From positions 1-64,000 of the forward strand of contig JAODTK010005897.1 in NCBI GenBank assembly GCA_026419785.1: DNA of 64,000 nucleotides, in the 5' to 3' direction. The notes under the pieces are model-generated. The model was not told the origin of the DNA, ran no database searches, and was given only the letters and a program-made list of their open reading frames with translations. Position 1 is the first letter of the stretch. Each line of letters starts with the position of its first letter. Source of the stretch: Sclerodactyla briareus (lineage: Eukaryota; Echinodermata; Holothuroidea; Dendrochirotida; Sclerodactylidae). A program made the translations under genes and the position numbers. This document shows positions 44,528 through 57,285 of the stretch, piece after piece.

Positions 44528-46190
44528 ATGTGTGGCAATTTGTTACAAAAACAGTACTACCCAGGTAAAACCTTTGACATTGCCACAGGTTTGATTATTG
44601 CCTCCACATTGCCACAGTTTGCACCTGCAAAACGAGGAGGACAACATGGTACTGCCAGATGACACAGTTTTTTGTGAAAAACCCGTCGTTAAATTGGCGG
44701 AAGTAAAACTTGTGTCACTGCCACACACTACATGGGCCAAACCTGTGGAAAAATCTGCAGCAGGATACATTACACTGGGGAAATTAATCTCTTCATTAAA
44801 GGAGAAAGATAAGAAGCTGGAAATATCTTTACAAAAAAGAAGCGAAGTGTGTGTACTGGACAATCTACAAAAAATCCAAAAGAATATTGTCCCTTCCCAA
44901 TATATGCATTCAAAACAAACGAGACGCTTATCATCCAAGTGAATGGCGGAGACTGAAACAGTCTAATTATGATGTCACCACAACCCTACCAGCTGGCATT
45001 TAAGTATATTCTTCATTTTCCCACAATCATTCACATGACTGATGCACAACTAATGCCACACCTTTTTAGATTGAATCACGGGAGGGTATAATGCAAAGAA
45101 AAAATTAGACTAAAGGTTAAAATCTATATGCACGGAATATTAGTAATTGTTGATTGCAAATTATAATGAGAACAAAAGCCTCTGGAGGTTCAAGTGGTTA
45201 GGTGATATATATACTCTAAAAAATGGCAGCTCTGTCATTTATTCAAAGTCCCATATCTTGGGGATGTTAATGACAAGAGGTCTCCCATTAACAATGTTAG
45301 TTCTCTTTCCCAAAGTTCAGACTGTAATTCTTCTTTAAATATTTATCCCAAACTAGTGACACCAAGTAATGCACCCACTGGTTACCACAAGTATACGACA
45401 CAGGTTGACACCAACATTACTGCACATGGCCATGCAATGCCACGTATCCTCATAAACATCAGGTTTGCCCAGTTCCAACCGCCCTACAAAAAACGTGTGG
45501 CAATTTGTTACAAAAACAACATTTTCCAGGTATAAAAACCTGTGACACATTGACACAGGGTTTGGTTATTGCACCACATTGCCACCGTTTGCCATTCAAA
45601 CCGGGAAAACATGGTATTGCCAGATGACACAGGTTTTTTTGCGACAAACCTGTGGTCTAAAGTGGCAAGGAACAAAAAATGTGTCATTGACACACAATAC
45701 ATGGGGCAGACCTGTGGAAAATATGTGGCAGGCCACATCCCTGGGAAATTTATCTCTTTATTAAATATTATCCCCAACTATGCACTAAGTAATGAACCAC
45801 GGGTTAACACAGGTTTACGACACAGGTTGGACACACATTACCAAACATGGCCTGTATGGCCACGTATTATCCTAAAACAAGGTTGCACAGTGTTTCCGAG
45901 GTTTTGTACACGTGCAAGACCGAGTCAATATGGGGAGAAAACCTGTGGTAAAAAACACAGGTGGACACAGAAAAGAAAATTTGTTCAAATCACAGGTTTT
46001 GACCAAAATATTTTGCTGTATTATTGTCTTTGAATTTTGTCACGTTGTCACTGGTAAGTAAACACATGTGTTTCTGACAAAGGTTGCCACACGTTTTTTT
46101 GTAAGGGAGTAATGGGACAGATTTTGATACATGTGTCAAGACCATTCAATGTGCGGAAAAACCTGTGGTTAAAAACAACAGGAGGACAGG
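44528..46190. repeat. Duplicated ~270-bp block rich in ACCTGTG / CACAGGT
   Basis: Copies at 44528-44790 and 45487-45752 share TGTGGCAATTTGTTACAAAA, TGGTATTGCCAGATGACACA, CGACAAACCTGTGG (first copy decayed) and TACATGGGGCAGACCTGTGG. The heptamer ACCTGTG or its complement occurs at least ten times through 46190, often as AAACCTGTGGT or facing pairs such as AAACCTGTGGTAAAAAACAC before AGGT. Open frames cross the copies (44598-44942 and 45569-46033 on +), but neither shows a domain. Confidence 0.7.
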
Positions 46191-46228
46191 ACACCTAATC
46201 AACCTTGGATGGTGACTTGTGACCCCTC

Positions 46229-46253
46229 TATACCCCCCCCACCCCCCCCCCCC
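46229..46253. repeat. Poly-C tract
   Basis: C runs of 8, 10 and 4 with single interruptions, the longest C-rich tract in the window. Confidence 0.9.
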
Positions 46254-46429
46254 CTCACTAGCCTTCCAAAGCATAGTCTGAATGGTTACATGCATGACAA
46301 ATCAGGGATCATAATGATTGATTCTAAAAACAATGCTCTCATGGGGTAGTATTACGAACAAGACCCAAAGCCAATTTAAACTGGAACTCCTCAACCGCCA
46401 GTGCTCCCTCGACTAGAAAAGAAAATGCA

Positions 46430-46790
46430 ACACACTAACCACACGCCCATGCAACATAGACCACACACACATAGCCTGAACACATGCCACAGTTGCCTAT
46501 AGACTATGGATTTCATTGCCCCAATTTTCATCTGTTGTAGTTAGAACATAGCAGTGCACATGCCTATCTGGCTCAGTTGTAGCAGCATCCACTTATTTGT
46601 TTAATTTTCCAGTATAAATATGAATATTTAAGTAGGACATTAAATTGCAGACAGACACATGCCATAAAAAACACAACATATGGATGAATACATGCCACAG
46701 TGCTAGACTATAGATTTTCATGCCTCAATTTCATCTCTGTGGTTATAACCTAGCAGTTGCCCACTGCCTATTCTGATCAGTTGTCCTAGC
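46430..46790. repeat. Tandem duplication, unit ~190 bp, two copies
   Basis: Both copies contain ACATGCCACAGT, CTATAGACTATGGATTTCAT (or its variant), TTCATCTxTGTxGTTA and ACCTAGCAGTTGCCCACTGC-like text, then CAGTTGT plus AGC. Confidence 0.75.
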
Positions 46791-47079
46791 TTGGCTGTAC
46801 ATTCACAGGAAGGTTTTCTCCAGGTCTCACACACAGTGCCAGGAAAGTCATATTGGTCTCCATCAGGAAGTTCTATCCAGCAAAGTTTGATATCAGCACC
46901 AATACCAGCACGCCTCTTGTACGGCAGCGGTCACTCCCCCCGGAAGTGTCATATTCAGTTCAAGTATCCTGTTATTAACCCCAGACTTTCTTCTTGAGAG
47001 ATTAAATCTCCTATGACAAGCTACATTCCTTTTTTTTTCCTCTCCTGGAATGAGCCCCGCCCACAGCTGAGCCGTCATA
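46791..47079. other. No gene seen
   Basis: Short unassigned stretch. Confidence 0.35.
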
Positions 47080-48690
47080 TCTCTTCACAGTCCTCTGATG
47101 TGCCTCCCAGATACACAGACAATGGGAGATTGGTACGCACTCATTAGGGCAACATAACGTCTGCCAAACTTCTATCTTTCCCAACCAACTAATAGGGTTC
47201 CTGTACCCTTGTAGATAGCTACACACTGACTTTCAAGGTTTCAGACTTGGAACTCTGCTAACCTCCAAGATGACCTCTGACCTGACCCCAAAACAATAGG
47301 GTTCATTACTCTCATGGGCGAATCACACAGTACTAAATAATGAGCTTCAACCTCCCGGTGTGGTTTGAGTTAATCCGGTGTTTAACAGCCAAAAGGCCAA
47401 ATATTGAATTTTCACAAATTTTCCATTTTCGAATTCGACCAAAATTCACACCCCCGACCTGAACCAAACACAAAAGGTTTCTGTACTCCCCATACGAAAG
47501 CTATATCACCTCATTTCACTGGATCGACCAACCTCTGGACTTATCGTTTTTACACAAGGTTTCAGACTTGACCTCTAGTGACCAATGATGACCTCTGACC
47601 TTGCTCAAAACAATAGGGTTCATGTACCATCATGGGGAACCACATACCAATTATGAACTTCATCCCATCCTAGGGTGGTGTTTAGTTAGCGTGTTTACAA
47701 GCAAACTTGGCTAAGTCCAATTTTTCCCACAAATTTCCTATTTTCGACCAAATTCCCTCCCGACCTGAACACCTAAAACGAAAGGGTTCCTCTACTCCCC
47801 CGTATGGAAATCTATATACACGATTTTGAACTTGATTAAACCAAGAATTCTGGACATATCGTGATTACAAGTTTTCAGACTTTTGACTCTGGTGACCTCA
47901 ATGACTTCTCTGACCTGGCCCCAAAACAGAGGTTCCATGTACTCAAATCATGGGGAACACACCTTCCACGTATGAGCTTCATCCATCCGGTGTGGCGTAC
48001 AGTTATTGCGTTTACAAGCAAAGATTGGCTAAAATCCAATTTCATCATTCATTTCACTAAATTTTCCTATTAAAATTCACTCCCCCCGCCCACACCAAAA
48101 ACACTAGGTTTCCTCTACTTCCCTTAGAAAGCTATAACCGATTTTCAACTTGATCGACGAACCATTGAACTTATCGTGTTTACAATGTTTTCAGACTTCG
48201 ACCATCCTGGTGACGTCCGATGACCTATGACCTGCCATCCCAAACAATAGGTTCATATACTCATCATTGGGGCCACACATACCAGTATGAGCTTCATCCA
48301 TCCAGGTGGGGTTGAGTTTATCGTGTTTACAAGCAAAAATGGCTAAACTATCCATTTCCACAAATTTCCTATTTCACACTCCTGACCTGAACCAAAAACG
48401 ATAGGTTCCTGCACTTCTTCCCCAAGAAGCTGTACACCCCGAATTCCATTGATCGACCACCCATTCTGGACTATTATCGTGTTTACAAGGTTTTTCAGAC
48501 GTGACCTCTGGTGACCTCTGACATGACCCGAATACAATAGGGTTCATGTACTCTCATGGGGAATACACAACAAGTATGAGCCTGACCTAATCAGACCTGA
48601 TCAAGTTATCGTGTTTAAAGCTTTCGTCACACACACCACAGCACACTATGTGACTGCAATAGATTCCTCTGACTTCGTCAATGAATCCAA
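47080..48690. repeat. ~315-bp satellite array (4-5 units) with TGACCT direct repeats
   Basis: TTTCAGAC markers at 47239, 47560, 47874, 48188 and 48494 give periods of about 300-320 bp. Each unit has GTGTTTACAAG, TTTTCAGAC, a TGACCTCTGACCTGACCCC-like block, CAATAGGGTTCATGTACTCA, ATGGGGAACACAC, TATGAGCTTCATCCATCC and TTTTCACAAATTTCCTATTT. The block TGACCTcTGACCT is a DR1 arrangement (best at 47271-47284). The array ends in GTGACTGCAATAGATTCCTC, the same exit as the 44180 copy and the 55450 copy. Confidence 0.88.
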
Positions 48691-51600
48691 AGGATAAGGC
48701 CCCTTGCAAGTTTTGCCCTTAATTAACTTACTAAATTTTTCCTGTGCACGGGCTCTCTCCTAAGCTCTCGTGGAGTGCCACAAACAGTGACAAGTAGAAG
48801 TTTCCATTTGAATCAACAACCTTTCTTGAATTTGCATAATAATGCAAATTAGCACATGAAACTCTCAGTGACCTCAGCTTCAACTGTTTGAATTTATCAA
48901 ACCAAAGGTAGTATGATCCTTAAAATAGATAGATATGCATTATTAATGCGTCCAGTGACCATGAGATACCTTCTACATAAGCTCCCAGGTCCAATTTTCA
49001 ATTAGTAATGCAATTTAATGACCATCAGTATGTTGTTTTGGCAAAGAATGGTAGTTGCAACCTCACACACAGAATTTCAGAATAAGAAGGCATTCATGGT
49101 TCATGAGTTATGGTGATGCACCTACGACAGACCGACAGATACCCAACCAATGACCTTTTGCCTGTCTTTGAAAGCTCAGGGAGACAGATAATTTGTTCCA
49201 AACAACCTTTGTTAACCACCCAAGATGGGTTTTTTTCCCTACCTTGGCCGGACAAAGATGGGCAAAATTTTTGAGGCACCTGCGATATAATGCCAAAAAT
49301 TGGGCACATCAATTATTGAGTTGGTGAAATTCCAGAGGGAAATTGGGCAGTCGTTGCAATTTATTACTATGGATGTTTTCATGACGACAATAACGAAATA
49401 CTAGCATGTCATAATTGCATCCCTCCTCACCAACAAAATAAAGAATGGTCACAAATAGAATTAGATATACTAGGAGGGTATTTTGATTGTACAGATGTCC
49501 AAGGATTTGTCGTGACAAAAGGGCAATATTTCCTAATAAAGAAAAACAGTTAAGGGAGCCTCTAGCTTTGAGGCAAGTGGGGGAGTACCAGAGGAGGGGG
49601 GGGGGGGGGTGAAGTCAGGAAGGGAAGAGGAGCTAGAGCACCTATTGTGCTATTTTGGGATATTTGCAATAGGTCAATAAGTGATTGTTTTGGTCCCTGG
49701 AGTTCACTGATCATCTCTTTCGGGTAGGGGGGTTGGGCTGGGGATTCAGAGGGCTGTCCAGGATACAAAGTTGGGACTATCATCTATCTATCCAGTGTTA
49801 ACGATTGCCGTCTTGGCCCCAAGCAGTCACTTTCTTTGATGGATGTCGAGTAGTCAAACCAAAATTGGACATTGCATTAAGCAATGCCCAATAAGTAAAC
49901 AAATGAATGCCCTAAACAGTCCATATATTCCTACGTAGACTCTCCGACTGCCTAGTGTAGCCAATTTGGGGACTATATAATTTTCCAAACAGCAGTTTTA
50001 TAAAATATTGCAGGGATATTGTAAAGTATTTTCAGTGCATTTCAAGAACATTTCAAGAACAGGCGATTGCAGCACGTTTCCGGTGCAGTGTTTTGACATT
50101 TCGTTGACAGCCATCTCAACGGCACAAGCTTAGTCTACAGTAGATGACTATTTGGTTTATGATCAATCGGAAATCGACAAAAAAGACATAACAGTAGTTT
50201 ATCATGTATTATATTTTATGTCAGAAGGTGTTCATTATTCTCTCTAATTTTATTTTTGGGGAGTTTGCCAAGGATTTTGTAAATTCGGTCTTGAAGGCTG
50301 GACTCGTGTCTACAGTCCCAGCACCGAGTCTGAGACCGAGTCCTTCAAATAGGCTTAGACTAGACTTGAGTCCTCCAACACTGGTATTCAGTAATAAGCT
50401 GTGTGTCAAGGGAATCGTGAATTTGTATACATAAATCAGTGCTATCATGCATGGACTAATTATCAGTCTCCCTGGGATTGTCAGCTCAGTCGATGCATCT
50501 AATGGTGTCCATTACTTGACCCTTGTCATCCAATCAGGTCACTTTATTGAAGGCTAATGACGTAATTACCCGTCATTAACAGCCCACTAAAACGCCACGA
50601 TGCATCATGAAATTAGGTGGACTTGTTTGCATAGGCATTCCACATTGCAACAAGTCATTATCATGTATTATTAAGTAAATATTGTATAGATATAGGCTCG
50701 CATATACATTTCCCGAAGACAAATTAATCTCCAATATTTGAACATGCACAGGAAATCAATAGTTAAGAGTTGAGTACTACCGCTTAAATCGCCCTGGTGA
50801 AGTCTCTTTATATATGGTTATTAATTTTAAATCGGAAGTGCTTCTTACCCCATCTAGAGGGTGCGTGTAAATCAGGATTTCATATGCTCCTGACAATGGC
50901 GGTGTTCTGCCTAGTGTCACTTATAGCGGCTTATCATCCAAACCCCCCCCCCCCTCCTCTCCATTGTAATCCCATCGGTGATGAGCTAAAGGCCATCTCT
51001 GGAGTCCTAAACGGCGGCTCTGTTATTTGGGTCAGGATGCCAAATCAGGAGGAGACAGACCTTGTACCTCCTCCACCTTGGTGGGTAAGGCTTGGCCACC
51101 CACCCTGTTTAGGAGCAAACAGGAGGAAGTGGTTATGTGGTATGATACGTAATTGTTACGCCTTTCTCTCACCTATTCAAATCCCAACCTTTTTGTCATA
51201 ACAAATATAATTTTTCATTCCCTGAACTATAGTAAAAACTTGAATAAAAAAAAAAAGACCTGGGTGTGTGTGTCACGCCCAATCAGCGATAACGATTATA
51301 AATCCACCGACACCGAAATATTCAATTACCTTCCCTTGAATGGCATGAACACAATTATTTTTGTAACGAGTAAATTGGAGGGTACGCGGGTGTCGACAGT
51401 TTGACCCTATTGTTACCTTCTCTATTTTGGATTCAGCTGCAGGGCAATTATTCCAATAAACAGTTATGGTATGGTTCAGGGTATCTTTAGGTAACCTCAG
51501 TTTTCAACCTCAAAGGTTCCTCCCTCTATAAAACCATGACTGAACAATTGGTTCTATGGAACCCAAATTGGAGTTATCTAATTGGTGGTACCAGCTATAA

Positions 51601-52279
51601 ATAGCTTCCACATACCCTTCATTGTAACCAGGTGTACCAAGGCACCATCCTATCGCGTGACAAGCAGCCGTTACCGGTCACATTAAATGGACACTGTTGA
51701 AAAGAGGACAGGTCCAAACCAAACCTCAGTTCAAGAACTTGCTGATGGGTGCTATTTCTGTTTCATTCAACAATATTCCAACGCTTGACTGAAACTGTCC
51801 ATGGGGAAGGGGTTGAAGGGGGTGGGGGAAGAGGTTGGGGGGAGATGATAAAGGCTGCCATAGGCTCTACAACAGTTTGATGCTAATATTCCTGCTGGAG
51901 GGGGGGGGGTGGCAATGCTGCCATTGGAACTTACGACGGCCGTAAATGCTAATACTTCGCACAAAATAGAGAGATATGAACGAGTTGCCTACAAGGCTTA
52001 AATGGTTTCTTGACTCTTTCGATAACTATTTCCTAGACACATTTCTTGAGGAAATGGGAAAAAACAACATATTTGAAAGTTCAACCATGAATGCCCCCAT
52101 CTTGGCAAAATCAATAAGTTTGCTGTACTCTTTATAAAAGGGAGCTAAAATCAACTGGATTAGACCAATTATTCGGAATTTGATTCTGTTGATTCTAGCT
52201 GACCTTTGAACCAATCCAATCCATCGTCTTCGCCCCCCCCTCGTACTGCACCAGACAATAGGGAGTTTTGTAATCCCTA
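48691..52279. other. No gene seen
   Basis: G/C runs near 49597-49609, 50942-50953 and 51899-51909. A patch at 50290-50390 is rich in GAGTC/GACTC (typical of other repeats but not identified). Open frames at 50797-51201 and on the minus strand at 49562-49783 are driven by homopolymers. Confidence 0.4.
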
Positions 52280-52330
52280 AGAAATCGAACACAATATTTC
52301 TGGACTTACATTGTTTACAGGTTTTCAGAC
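52280..52330. repeat. Satellite fragment
   Basis: TTTCTGGACTTACATTGTTT plus ACAGGTTTTCAGAC is a piece of the ~315-bp satellite, abutting the LINE fragment downstream. Confidence 0.6.
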
Positions 52331-52334
52331 TGAC

Positions 52335-52860
52335 GGGAGAACAGTTTGAGAGACTTTGAGACAAGCGGAAATCTACCGAGCATTGTCCTTGGACCCCACC
52401 TCTACGCTTCTAAGGATGGACACCCCAGATGTAGGAAAGTCTGCCCAACCACTTCTCTTTCGGCTTCGAACCGCCCGCCCCTTCACATCAGCTGGCAGAA
52501 CAAAACTTCAACCTGGAGGTCCCGAAGGGTTCAACTCACCAAGCACCATCCATAGGGCCCGACTGAGACGATGCGCAGGTCAGGTCTCCCGTACGCCCCA
52601 CAACCGCATACCAAAACAACTTTTCTATGGTGAATCAGTGCAGGCAAGTGCAAAGTTGAGGTGGGGGAGGCAGAGAAAATACTCCGAGAACAGTCGGAGA
52701 CTTCCGTCGAAGACTGCAAATTCAGCACCGAGACCTGGGAGTCAATTGCCTCGGACAGACACTCCTGGCGCCATCACATCATGTGAGGAGCCAATACAGC
52801 TACCGAGCAGAAACATGCAGCATGCAATCCTAACACAGTCATGTTCATCTGGGACTAACA
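52335..52860 (+). mobile_element. LINE 3' end, post-RT region
   Basis: In the first frame RARLRRCAGQVSRTPHNRIP and KQLFYGE, then after a shift ETSVEDCKFSTETWESIASD, RHSWRHHIM. This matches the C-terminus of a common metazoan non-LTR element (LRWAGHVxRMxDxRIPKQLxYGEL, LKxSLxxCxIxxxTWExxAxDRxxWR). The frame is open for 187 codons but already contains the shift, so no functional protein. Confidence 0.82.
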
Positions 52861-53776
52861 AAGGACAAACAATTAACAGAACAACATTGGGCCTATGCAA
52901 TACACAGTGCTCCCTATGACATCACAAGGCAAACTGCTGTACGACAGCAAAATGTATGTTACACTTGTATTTGCTGAAATTGGGGTGAGTGTTGCAAACC
53001 TCAATGCATTGAATGTGAAGGGCAGAAATACCGAAACTTGCAGTCCTATTCACTTTTAGGTTTTGGGAATCATCATGCTTACCCGGAAAGCTGCCTATCT
53101 AGCCTACCTGATAGCTCATAGCCCAGCATAATCTGGCAACTCAAATATGCTGGACACTGAGATGATCAAGGAGTAGTAACCTGTTCCCTCGAAGAGTTGG
53201 AAATTCTCCTACCTGTGGAGCGAGCTTGTGGTGATGTGAATACTTGTGGTCCCCTAGGATAGGGCACCCTAGCCCCTGTGACATGTGGACCCTCAGTTGA
53301 TGCTTGACGCCTGCAACAAATATTCAACAGAGATTAGATGGTTGGAGCAGTCATGGGCATGCCAAGCCTCTGGGACATGTAGACCTTTATATACAAAAAC
53401 TGATATATAAAACTGAAGTAGAACCAGAATAATGCATGCAATTTGGGGTCTTCAGGAGAAGTGGCCGAAGGTTGGCCATTTTGACCAAAACATGGTCATT
53501 TCGAGGAAAACATGGATGAACAGCTTCTCATACCACAGCTTGAATGGATTACCATGTGCGTTTGGACACGTCCATGAATATTCAGTGTTGTAACTGTTAA
53601 AATATCCTATGGACCCAGTATTCACCATGTAATGTTGCCATGTGGCACTCCCATTGGCGCAGTGCTTAAATGCAACAGCATCAGTACTCACACATAGGTT
53701 AACTGCAGGTGGTGTAAGCGCCAAGCAGATTATTTATACATACACGAAAGTTTAATTATACATATTCATGTCTTAA
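52861..53776. other. No gene seen
   Basis: No recognised feature. Confidence 0.4.
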
Positions 53777-53871
53777 CAAGACATTTGGATTAACAGAGTT
53801 TGAGGAATGTTTGCGAGCAATTGAGCCCAAGACATTTGGATTAACAGAGTTTGAGGAATGTTTGCGAGCAG
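53777..53871. repeat. Recent tandem duplication, unit 51 bp
   Basis: CAAGACATTTGGATTAACAG and the rest through TTTGCGAGCA are repeated exactly at 53777-53820 and 53828-53871. Confidence 0.95.
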
Positions 53872-55449
53872 TTGGCTGCTAAGAGGGGCAACAGAGAAAT
53901 GATCATCGTTATATCTTGGAAAGGGACATATATACAAGGGCACCGGTGGGGGGGGGGGGGGGGACAACAACCTGATTCCACTGAGAGAGTCAATTACTAA
54001 AGCCCATGGTTGGGACAATGAACAAAGATCTCCAAATGACTGGTCATGTCAAAAACCATACTGATGGTCATTGATGACAGGAACGGAAATCCAGAGGAAG
54101 AAATGTTTGTTGCCATCATTGGTTTCCATAACTTTGAAGAGGACTGGGTATGGCAAACCTCCTGTAGTTAAGAGGTTTGATTGTCACCCTTTAGGGTCTA
54201 GGGCAAATATGAGGCCATGTTTCCATGAAGCAATATAAAAACATCTCATACTGTAGTATTAAAACACAGACGGCCCACACCAAAAAATAATAGGGTTTCT
54301 CCACTCCACCCGCAGAATGGACCAAGAGCATCCTAGTAGATTCATCCCATGATAACAAGATTTCAAAACTAGGCCTCTGTGACTTTGATGGCCTTTGACA
54401 CTGACCCAAAAAAAAAACAATAGGGATAATATACTTGATTTGGGAAACCCATAGATCATAAAAGGGGGATATATGAATATCGTATACGCCATCAATGTAT
54501 ACACACACTACTGTCCAGTGTTAAGTACAGACTGTAGTTTAGTCCAGTGGGAGGTACATAGGTAGGTGAAGGTTTTAGGTAACCTTTAAAGGCATCCCCA
54601 GGCCGACAGATCACCTAGTGAAAGTTCTGCACTCTTCAGTGTCACAGATCGTTGTGTGGGGGGGGGAATTTTGCACCTCTTGCAGTGTGGGTGGGGGGTT
54701 GAGGTGCTGACCCTCCCCCGTTTGCTCAATATGCCAGGCTCCTCGATATGGGATGCTAGTACTAAAACTGTAGAGACAACTCCTCACAACTGGCCTTCAG
54801 CTACCAGTATGAAACCAGTCAATTTGTGAGAAAACATGAAATAGGGAAACCTGGAATCATAATGGAACTATTAACAGAAATATGGTTAATATCGTCAAAT
54901 GCTAATAGATCAATCTTGGAGGAGTGGGGGGGGGGGGGGGTTGGAGTGTGGAGGAGGGTATGTGCACAAAACCAAGACATACTTAGTGGACAAACTTGAA
55001 GCAGACTAAGATGGTGAATTGATAGGACAAGGCCCCACGAGCACTCGGTCCAGGAGCCAAATTAGCATGCACTGATAGGTACTCTGCCCTCAAAAATTTG
55101 TTACCATGGACCAGTGGTCAGCAATGACACTGACCAACCAACATGGCAATTCATCTTAACAGTGAAGATAGAGATATGCATTTTGCAAATGTGAAAATGA
55201 CTTGTGCCCTAATTGTGTAAATTAAGCGCTCGCAAAGACTTTGGATGAACCGGTTGACCTGATCAAACAGAAATTAGAGACAGACAGAAGTACAGACAAA
55301 CGTTGAAATGCACATTCTGGGAACCTATAACCAGAAAGCTCATGGGCTCAGTGAATCATTAATTAATTTTTGCTATTAAACCAATGTCCAGACATATGGG
55401 AAATGAGAAAAATATTCATCTTGGGCAACATAATGATGGTTCTCATAAA
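53872..55449. other. No gene seen; diverged satellite piece and G runs
   Basis: 54240-54490 contains a diverged satellite unit (ATAATAGGGTTTCTCCACTC, GATAACAAGATTTCAAAAC, CAATAGGGATAATATACTTG). G runs at 53945-53962, 54657-54666 and 54926-54939. Confidence 0.5.
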
Positions 55450-56100
55450 ATTTCTCATTTCCACAAGACAGAATTTTCCAACTTGATCAGACTAACATAT
55501 TGAACATATTGTGTTTACAGGGTTCTTCAGATCTTGGCTCGTTGATGTCAGATTACTTTTGACCTTACCTCAGGAAGAAAGGGTTCAATACTCATCATGG
55601 GAAACACACATACCCAGTTTGAACTCTATCAATCAGGACCTAACTAGTCAAGTTATGTGTTTGAAAAAAAAAATAGCTGGTATATAGGCAAATTTCACAA
55701 ATCCCCTAAATATGCATCTCTCATAGAAGATCTACACTCAAATCTACACTCAAAACAGTGGGGTTCAGTATTTTCCATGAAAAAGCTAGACAACAAATCT
55801 CATTGTGTCCTGACTTTCCTTTCTGGTATTCTGGACTTACAATGGTCAACAAGTTTAGACTGTACACCCTCTGACCTGACCAACAAAACATAGGGTCATG
55901 TGCTCATATATCAAGAATGAGCTTCAGTTCCATTCAGATGGGGTCCAAAATATTGATTCGTCACACAATTTCTAGCATTGACCGAAATGACCCTAGAGTT
56001 ATTGTGGGTATAAGCCAGGCATCACACACATACATACACATACTGATATAACTGCATATATTCCTCTGACGTGATATTGAGAATGAAGAAGTACACTTAC
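55450..56100. repeat. ~315-bp satellite element, diverged copy
   Basis: TATTGTGTTTACAGGGTTCT, TTTTGACCTTACCTC, AAAGGGTTCAATACTCATCA, TGGGAAACACACATACCCAG, CTCTGACCTGACC and the terminal AACTGCATATATTCCTCTGA show about two diverged units and the shared exit sequence. Confidence 0.7.
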
Positions 56101-57280
56101 ACTGTTATGCAGTGAGACTGCCACGTCCAATTGTTGCCCGTACACGTCATCGCCAATGTTCACTGGTAGTTATTATAAAACCCTCATTATTCTTTGACTT
56201 CCCCCACCACAACAAAGACAAAGTATCTATGATGAAAGGGTATACATTATATTGTCAGTTTGGCCCATCACACCCAAAAACAACCATGAAAGAAACTAAA
56301 TTCCACACATTTTTTCTGCATTGGTAAATACACCAAACTGGATGGAAATTTGCCTCAGGCTGCAATTATGAATGGACTGTCACGAAAGAATACATCAGTA
56401 GAATTGTGGTTTTACCAAAGGTTGTCCCACCCATATTTTACTTTAGAAGACAACTGATCATTGATTAAAACTTGCGCGGGTACATCGTAAAAAAAAACTG
56501 CAGGGTAGCTGTTATGCAATGTTGTAGGATTTGGGAGGTCTGAGAAAAGTAGGACACAAAACCGTAAACTAGGGCACCAATGGTGATGTTGCTCAAACCA
56601 CAACAATCATTATTTCAATTGACAGATTAAAAATTACCTTTGTGTGCTCAAAATGACACCTAGATGACCACCCCATGTCCACTCCATAAAGTACCATTGG
56701 TTACTGATGACAATCACCACACCCTGATATCCTTAATGTTTGGCTGGAATGCAGACCCTACGATATCGCTGACCCCAATTCCAGAAAACACCACATGCAC
56801 CATGTGTTAAAGCTGTGCATTTGCCACCCTTCCCCATTATTTGTGATGTCAAAAAAAATCCAATGTTCTTCATTGAAGCAAATGCATTTTGCATTTTCTT
56901 TCCTCACAATGGCTCATCACGCCCTCACCACGATAGCTTATTTTGTCATGGTAAGACTTGTAGGCATTGAGCTCTGGGATTATGCACTCTGTAAGTACCA
57001 GTGTCAGTGCCATACACAGAGGAGGGTTTTGGCGGTCAGATCCCCCCCCCCCCCCACTCTTCAACACAAAGAACACTTTTTTTACTGTTCAGTGGAAGTT
57101 TTACAGCTGTTAAGTGTTTATCAAATGTCCCAGCAGCATGTGTCCAGGGCCCCCCAAATTGTATTCATTCGTCGATAGGGAGAGTGAGGCTATAAATGAG
57201 GTGCACTTCTCTTGGGTATCGACCTTAACCCTGCCACCCCTAAACAGATCTCTTGGTACGTCGTCACTGACCCAGTGTAA
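56101..57280. other. No gene seen
   Basis: A C-run at 57042-57055. CACCAATGGTGATGTTGCTC (56575) resembles CACTAATGGTGCTGTAGCTC (58133), a minor dispersed repeat. Confidence 0.4.
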
Positions 57281-57285
57281 AATAA

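Noticed and set aside
45569-46033. 154-codon frame in the duplicated CACAGGT block as a gene
   Set aside because: It crosses repeat sequence, and its counterpart in the other copy (44598-44942) diverges in frame. No domain seen.
52356-52919. 187-codon open frame read as a host gene
   Set aside because: Content matches the C-terminus of a LINE and the correct frame changes midway.
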